A DNA stretch of 64,000 nt. It comes from Ureibacillus terrenus (GTDB taxonomy: Bacteria > Bacillota > Bacilli > Bacillales_A > Planococcaceae). Location of the stretch: NCBI RefSeq assembly GCF_006569205.1, contig NZ_VIGD01000011.1:49687-113686 (forward strand), read 5' to 3'. The position numbers and the translations under genes were made by a program. The first letter of the stretch is position 1. Every line of letters starts with the position of its first letter. The notes under the pieces are model-generated. The model was given only the letters and a program-made list of their open reading frames with translations. It was not told where the DNA came from and made no database searches. This document shows positions 61,363-64,000 of this stretch, piece after piece.

Positions 61363-62112
61363 ATGCAAATAATGGAAGAAATCGTTTTCACAACCAATTA
61401 CGAAATTCTCGATGCGGATTGCAAAAAAGGGGATGTGATTGCGCTATTGAAAGGAAAAGGGGAAAATCTTGTCCGGCTCAATGGCGAAACCATCCTGCGC
61501 CTGCCAACCGGACATTCCATGATCCGATGGACGGAAAACCATTTTTGCCTTTTGCGGGGTCCAATACTTTCCTTCTATACGCCAACCGGAGAATTAATGG
61601 ATGAAATGGAAGCAGGCCCTTGCATTTCGGATTTATTCCCTTTTAAAAATGGGGTTATCTGTACCTACAGCGACCAAGGGGTTTTCGGCGAAGGGATGGG
61701 CAAACATATATTAAACTATGCGGAACCGGGGAAAGGCGTCACTTCACTGGAAGATTTCGCTTTACGCCATCATCTTTTGTACGATGCCCTATTTGCTCGG
61801 TTCAAGCCTTATGCCTGCATCGATCCGTCAAAGGATGAGTTGATTTTCTTCAATCACCAATTGAAAATGGAAAAATCAATCAAGATTCCTTTTCATACGG
61901 GAAATGTCCTTGCCTTTGCTTTAACGTATCAAAGCGGTGTCTTTCTGGAAGAAGAGCGGATGCGGATATGGAAATTCCAAACCAATCAAGTGAAAGAATA
62001 TGATTTTCAATGGAATAATCATACAAGAGCCATTTTCCACCGCCACGATTACTTATTTATGGACATTGCGGACCACCATATACGGGTATTTACACCGGCT
62101 GCGGAGGATTAA
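61363..62112 (+). CDS. Hypothetical beta-rich protein
   Basis: About 249 residues starting MQIMEEIVFTTNYEILDADC. Predicted to be mostly beta strands, with short repeating blades of about 30-40 residues (CLLRGPILSFYTPTGELMDE; IWKFQTNQVKEYDFQWNNHT), compatible with a propeller. No signal peptide, no known motif. The start is uncertain between 61348 and 61363. Not recognised. Confidence 0.7.
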   Translation: MQIMEEIVFTTNYEILDADCKKGDVIALLKGKGENLVRLNGETILRLPTGHSMIRWTENHFCLLRGPILSFYTPTGELMDEMEAGPCISDLFPFKNGVICTYSDQGVFGEGMGKHILNYAEPGKGVTSLEDFALRHHLLYDALFARFKPYACIDPSKDELIFFNHQLKMEKSIKIPFHTGNVLAFALTYQSGVFLEEERMRIWKFQTNQVKEYDFQWNNHTRAIFHRHDYLFMDIADHHIRVFTPAAED

Positions 62113-62129
62113 TTGGCATTCCCCCATAA

Positions 62130-62480
62130 TCAAACAACAGACGTCAAAATCTCCCACAAGATTTTGACGTCTCCGAATAGCCATTTGTGATAAAAATCCG
62201 ACGTCAGGGAAAGGCTTTTGTAATATCGTTCCATAAATTCCTGGAATTTTATAAAATCAACCGGTTTTTTATGATTTGGGGAATCCATTGTTTTGGAAAT
62301 AAAGACGAATCATCTGGTTCATTGCGTTTTTTTCGTTTTCTTCCAGTTTTTCAATAATGGCATAATACGTTGAATCTTCGCTGATGGGCAAGTTGGCATC
62401 ACGGCAAAATTGGATCATTTCTTTTGCGCCCCTTATATCTTTCCTGAATACTATGATGACTGTTTAGGCGGGTAGTTTTC
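62130..62480 (-). pseudogene. Frameshifted hypothetical gene
   Basis: Coding-like sequence in pieces on the minus strand: MENYPPK, then in another frame TVIIVFRKDIRGAKEMIQF up to YFQNNGFPKS with a stop at 62276, then in a third frame NHKKPVDFIKFQEFMERYY to DVKILWEILTSVV ending at 62130. The last shift falls in a run of C and is explained by one extra base. Protein of about 110 residues, unknown function. A 14-bp perfect inverted repeat (62139-62152, 62159-62172) lies in its 3' end. Confidence 0.6.
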
Positions 62481-62645
62481 CATATTGGAAACGGAACCAC
62501 TAGTGTTGCATAAATATTGTCGTAATTTTCAGTTTTATTATTTTTCCTGTTTAGAGCCAAAAAGGTAAATACCCAATTAAAGGTGACTCCATCTATTTGG
62601 AAATTTATTGACAATTAGACCTGTGCGACGACGACAATTTACTTA

Positions 62646-63761
62646 TTAAGGGATGGCTTTTCCTTCAATTTTTCGAAGCCAGATATGTGCTGGTTTCCAC
62701 AATGCAGCCCTTAAATAACGGCTAATTTGTAAGGTTTTTCGCGTACTATTTGTTTCGATTTGTGCCAGAACATGTAGGCAAAAAACAATAAGTGCGATAA
62801 ATACTTGATGTTGAATCGCCCATTCACTTTGACCATAGAATTTTTTGATGCTGAGATGTTGTTTGATCCATTTAAAAAACAGTTCAATAGCCCATCGTGA
62901 TTGGTACATCTCGGAAATTTCTTCGGCGCTTAAATCAAAACGATTTGTGATTAAATGGCGTTCATTTCCTTTTGAATCCATCACTGTTAGAAGGCGAAAG
63001 TCATTTTCAGCACGGTTTTGAGTGGTGCCAATCAATACCATTTGATCCGACAAAACACTCGTATCTTCGGGTAGTTTAAAATCATAAACTTCCCGTATAA
63101 CAGCGTTTTTCCGTAGTCTGGAAAGAAAGAAGTAGCCGTCATCCGTCATACGATCAAAGCGCTCATAGTCTAGATAGCCACGGTCAAACACATACATGCA
63201 TTCCTTGTCATCCACCATGATTTCAAGCTGTCCACGGTCATGTTCTCTTGCCGTTGTCATCAAAGCTTTTTCAGGATAGGATATCCCCTTTTCCATAAAC
63301 ACAAGGCGCAAATGCAGCTTTACACCAGCCTTTGTTTTGCGAAACTTCGCCCATTTATGATTGGTCAAATTAAGTGGCAGCGTGCTTGAATCAATGATTT
63401 TTAAAGGCATGACCCGTTTTGTGTATTGTGTTTTGGCATGAATTTTTGCGACTAAATCAAGAAAAAGTTTTTGAAATAGATCTGGGTTTATACCATTTAA
63501 TCGCCGTGACAACTGTGAAATACTAATAGAATGAAGGTCGACCCCTTTTTGAAGTTGGTCATCAAAAAGGCAATCGCTTAGCACATGGAGACTTTCGATT
63601 TCTTCCAATTGCGCAAAAAGCAGTAATTTTAGAAATGACTCTGTCGTTAATTTTTTCGTATAGTAATCTAATTTCATCGTTTTCACCTGTTCTTCAAATA
63701 ATTGAAGATTTATTGGCGAAAACCATTGTCCAAATGAAGTTTTTCGTGTAATCTTGTCCAT
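62646..63761 (-). CDS. IS4-family transposase (IS5377-like group)
   Basis: Full-length transposase of about 371 residues. DDE residues: IIDSSTLPLN (Asp), VFDRGYLDYE (Asp, with the conserved RGY) and the YREK-type motif YQSRWAIELFFKWIKQHL (Tyr, Arg, Glu, Lys). ATG 63759-63761 follows AAAGGACC. Ends of the element were not resolved; I could not find inverted repeats around 62500-62640 and 63800-64000, so one end may lie outside the window. Confidence 0.93.
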   Translation of the reverse strand: MDKITRKTSFGQWFSPINLQLFEEQVKTMKLDYYTKKLTTESFLKLLLFAQLEEIESLHVLSDCLFDDQLQKGVDLHSISISQLSRRLNGINPDLFQKLFLDLVAKIHAKTQYTKRVMPLKIIDSSTLPLNLTNHKWAKFRKTKAGVKLHLRLVFMEKGISYPEKALMTTAREHDRGQLEIMVDDKECMYVFDRGYLDYERFDRMTDDGYFFLSRLRKNAVIREVYDFKLPEDTSVLSDQMVLIGTTQNRAENDFRLLTVMDSKGNERHLITNRFDLSAEEISEMYQSRWAIELFFKWIKQHLSIKKFYGQSEWAIQHQVFIALIVFCLHVLAQIETNSTRKTLQISRYLRAALWKPAHIWLRKIEGKAIP

Positions 63762-64000
63762 GAGTTTGGTCCTTTTTAGTGGATTTGGACGGGTTACCAC
63801 CTGACTTATCCATTATAAAGGATTTTTTCTTTTCACAAAATAAAATAAGTGAAGATTGTGAGTCTTTTTAATAGAGAGTTTTGCAAAATTAGATTTTTAT
63901 TAAAAAGAGTTTTAAAAGAAACCCAAATAAATTGGGGTATTTTGTATCTTTGGTTTACAAATATTCTGTTTGTCCTTTTTTGGGCGTACTTGCAGAATTT

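Noticed and set aside
62139..62172. Perfect 14-bp inverted repeat as terminator
   Set aside because: No T-run on either side; it lies inside the 3' end of a broken gene. Kept only as a remark there.
62500..64000. Terminal inverted repeats of the IS4-family element
   Set aside because: I compared both flanks of the transposase gene and found only short A/T-rich matches; element ends are left unassigned.
1..64000. CRISPR arrays, rRNA or tRNA genes, replication origin
   Set aside because: No regularly spaced identical repeats with unique spacers, no tRNA-like cloverleaf or rRNA sequence and no DnaA-box cluster were noticed.

Overview
This window looks like the chromosome of an endospore-forming member of the Bacillales (Bacillaceae or Planococcaceae; a Ureibacillus- or Lysinibacillus-like genome is my guess). 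Evidence: a gerB-gerA-gerC spore germination operon, Bacillus-type gene pairs (odhA-odhB, msrA-msrB-ypmS, ypjP/thyA/dfrA, yhgD-yhgE, brxB with a ypiP-like gene, the yngJ-to-yngE block), AGGAGG-type ribosome binding sites, frequent GTG and TTG starts, and low to moderate GC.

Layout. 1-2320: polar amino acid ABC transporter on the minus strand, with a structured leader and an internal hairpin. 2648-6770: odhAB (2-oxoglutarate dehydrogenase). 6771-8199: long AT-rich gap with an orphan terminator. 8200-14969: housekeeping mix (GNAT, stand-alone MurG-like protein, CAP-domain protein, a frameshifted CobW-type GTPase, CtpB-like protease, deoD, yozE). 15148-18866: germination operon. 18927-20477: msrA, msrB, ypmS. 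20774-30797: a complete leucine/isovalerate catabolic block (acyl-CoA dehydrogenase, ligase, biotin carboxylase, biotin carrier, HMG-CoA lyase, enoyl-CoA hydratase, carboxyltransferase, plus TetR regulator and scoAB) that turns isovaleryl-CoA into acetyl-CoA and acetoacetate. 31285-35548: dfrA, thyA and ypjP, with an inserted block of unrecognised genes and a lone holin, flanked by two paralogous 24-residue membrane peptide genes. 35615-40079: glycerate kinase and hydroxyacid dehydrogenase, EcsC-like protein, old yellow enzyme. 40161-41796: complete ISLre2-type element with a 9-bp target duplication. 41908-47650: methyltransferase, bacilliredoxin, small membrane proteins, a tiny phospholipase A2-like protein, and yhgD-yhgE with two matching operators. 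47746-50997: decayed lipoprotein gene, a small ABC exporter whose permease is apparently split by a frameshift, and a possible small-RNA unit. 51075-54071: yerD-like synthase, a Dph6-like ATPase, a small HTH protein. 54178-54391: a 21-bp-period repeat array. 54486-58448: a self-contained Tat export locus (two tatA, one tatC) around a Tat-signal-bearing dehydrogenase. 58792-62480: quinone-reductase-like protein, PepSY-like lipoprotein, a beta-rich unknown and gene remnants. 62646-63761: IS4-family transposase.

The observations I consider least explained are the paired 24-residue peptides (33023 and 35474), whose protein sequence is conserved while most codons differ; the 21-bp repeat array; the promoter-to-terminator unit at 50754-50997; and the Tat island. 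Several genes carry single frameshifts or stops, so read errors in the assembly should be excluded before biological decay is inferred.
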